From contig CADBNJ010000271.1 in assembly GCA_902795955.1 (NCBI GenBank), positions 1 to 5,866 of the forward strand: DNA of 5,866 nt. The letters are read 5' to 3'. Source of the DNA: Oscillospiraceae bacterium. Lineage in GTDB: Bacteria > Bacillota > Clostridia > Saccharofermentanales > Saccharofermentanaceae. A program made the position numbers and the translations under genes. Below, in pieces: positions 5,371 through 5,866 of the stretch; the first letter of the stretch is position 1; each line of letters begins with the position of its first letter. Below the pieces are notes generated by a model, which saw only the letters and a list, made by a program, of their open reading frames with translations, was not told the DNA's origin and did not search any database.

Positions 5371-5866
5371 CGTCGGCTCCGCTGCCGAGTCCGTCTGCCG
5401 CCGCAGCGACTGTCAGAGCATCTATTATCTCGTCGAGTGACCCGTTAAGTATCTCCTCGAGTTTATAGAGTGTCAAGCCGATCCTGTGATCGGTCACGCG
5501 TCCCTGATGATAATTGTATGTCCTGATCCTCTCCGACCTGTCGCCTGTTCCCACCTGGGAACGGCGGTCGCTGTCGATAGCATCCTTCTCCTGCCGTCTT
5601 GTCATCTCCCACAGACGGCTCTGAAGGACAGCCATCGCTTTGTCCTTATTCTTGATCTGGCTGCGCTCATCCTGACACTGAACGACAAGTCCGGTGGGAA
5701 TGTGTGTAATCCTTATGGCAGAGTCAGTCTTGTTGATGTGCTGTCCGCCTGCACCGGATGCCCTGTAGCGGTCTATCTTAAGGTCAGAAGGATTGATCAC
5801 CACATCGGCAGAATCAGCTTCGGGAAGCACTGCCACTGTACATGTTGATGTATGTATCCTTCCGCC
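5360..5866 (-). CDS. prfA: Peptide chain release factor 1, C-terminal half (5' end beyond the window)
   Basis: The frame is open to the right edge and gives the last 168 residues of a protein usually about 355-360 long. The first visible residues, [16 protein letters not shown], are the conserved start of the class I release factor core (commonly HTSTA; here Cys replaces Ala). The catalytic GGQ lies in [14 protein letters not shown] (37-50 of the fragment), which triggers peptidyl-tRNA hydrolysis in the ribosome. [24 protein letters not shown] is the RF1-type C-terminal signature and separates it from RF2, so it should read UAA and UAG. The protein ends in a short acidic tail of four Asp encoded across the overlap with the downstream Sua5 fusion gene. 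That overlap suggests co-transcription and coupled translation. An internal ATG-like start (GTG at 5836) would cut the conserved core and is not real. Confidence 0.96.
   Translation of the reverse strand, partial: GGRIHTSTCTVAVLPEADSADVVINPSDLKIDRYRASGAGGQHINKTDSAIRITHIPTGLVVQCQDERSQIKNKDKAMAVLQSRLWEMTRRQEKDAIDSDRRSQVGTGDRSERIRTYNYHQGRVTDHRIGLTLYKLEEILNGSLDEIIDALTVAAAADGLGSGADDDD

Overview
All genes in this window lie on the minus strand, so transcription runs from the right edge to the left. The gene repertoire and order suggest a Gram-positive anaerobe of the Clostridia (Bacillota). The clues are prfA next to a Sua5/YwlC gene and a low-molecular-weight (LMW) phosphatase module, as in the Bacillus ywl region; an ECF vitamin-transporter S component; a split cobalamin-dependent methionine synthase; purine-rich Shine-Dalgarno sequences; and extensive gene overlaps. 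Base composition looks moderate. I cannot name a genus.

Region A (right edge to about 3541) is a translation-quality block. It holds the C-terminal half of peptide chain release factor 1 (prfA, cut by the window edge). Overlapping it by 11 nt is a 609-residue fusion of a full-length Sua5-type threonylcarbamoyl-AMP synthase with a C-terminal LMW-phosphatase-like domain. The catalytic loop of that domain is degenerate.

Region B (3540-3466) is a 75-nt intergenic gap. It carries a good SigA-type promoter, TTAACA-17 bp-TATATT, reading leftwards. A 6-bp inverted repeat overlaps the -35 and spacer. The gap is too short for a typical SAM or cobalamin riboswitch or a T-box.

Region C (3465 to the left edge) is a tightly packed B12/folate/methionine operon with five genes in this order: a membrane-anchored DUF4430 (transcobalamin-C-like) protein; an ECF transporter S component; metF; a stand-alone methionine-synthase reactivation-domain protein; and metH, whose homocysteine-methyltransferase domain is visible before the gene runs off the left edge. 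The first four genes overlap one another by 4, 32 and 4 nt. metH follows after 57 nt and has its own strong Shine-Dalgarno and a possible extended -10 promoter.

A reasonable model for region C is as follows. The DUF4430 and S-component pair brings in a corrinoid, MetF makes 5-methyl-THF, MetH transfers the methyl group to homocysteine through B12, and the separate activation protein re-methylates oxidised cobalamin. The enzyme assignments are solid. The transported substrate is an inference from context.

The points most worth a second look are the Sua5-phosphatase fusion whose CX5R arginine appears lost, and the DUF4430/ECF pair placed at the head of a B12-dependent methionine operon. I saw no RNA genes, mobile elements or CRISPR arrays, and no convincing intrinsic terminator.
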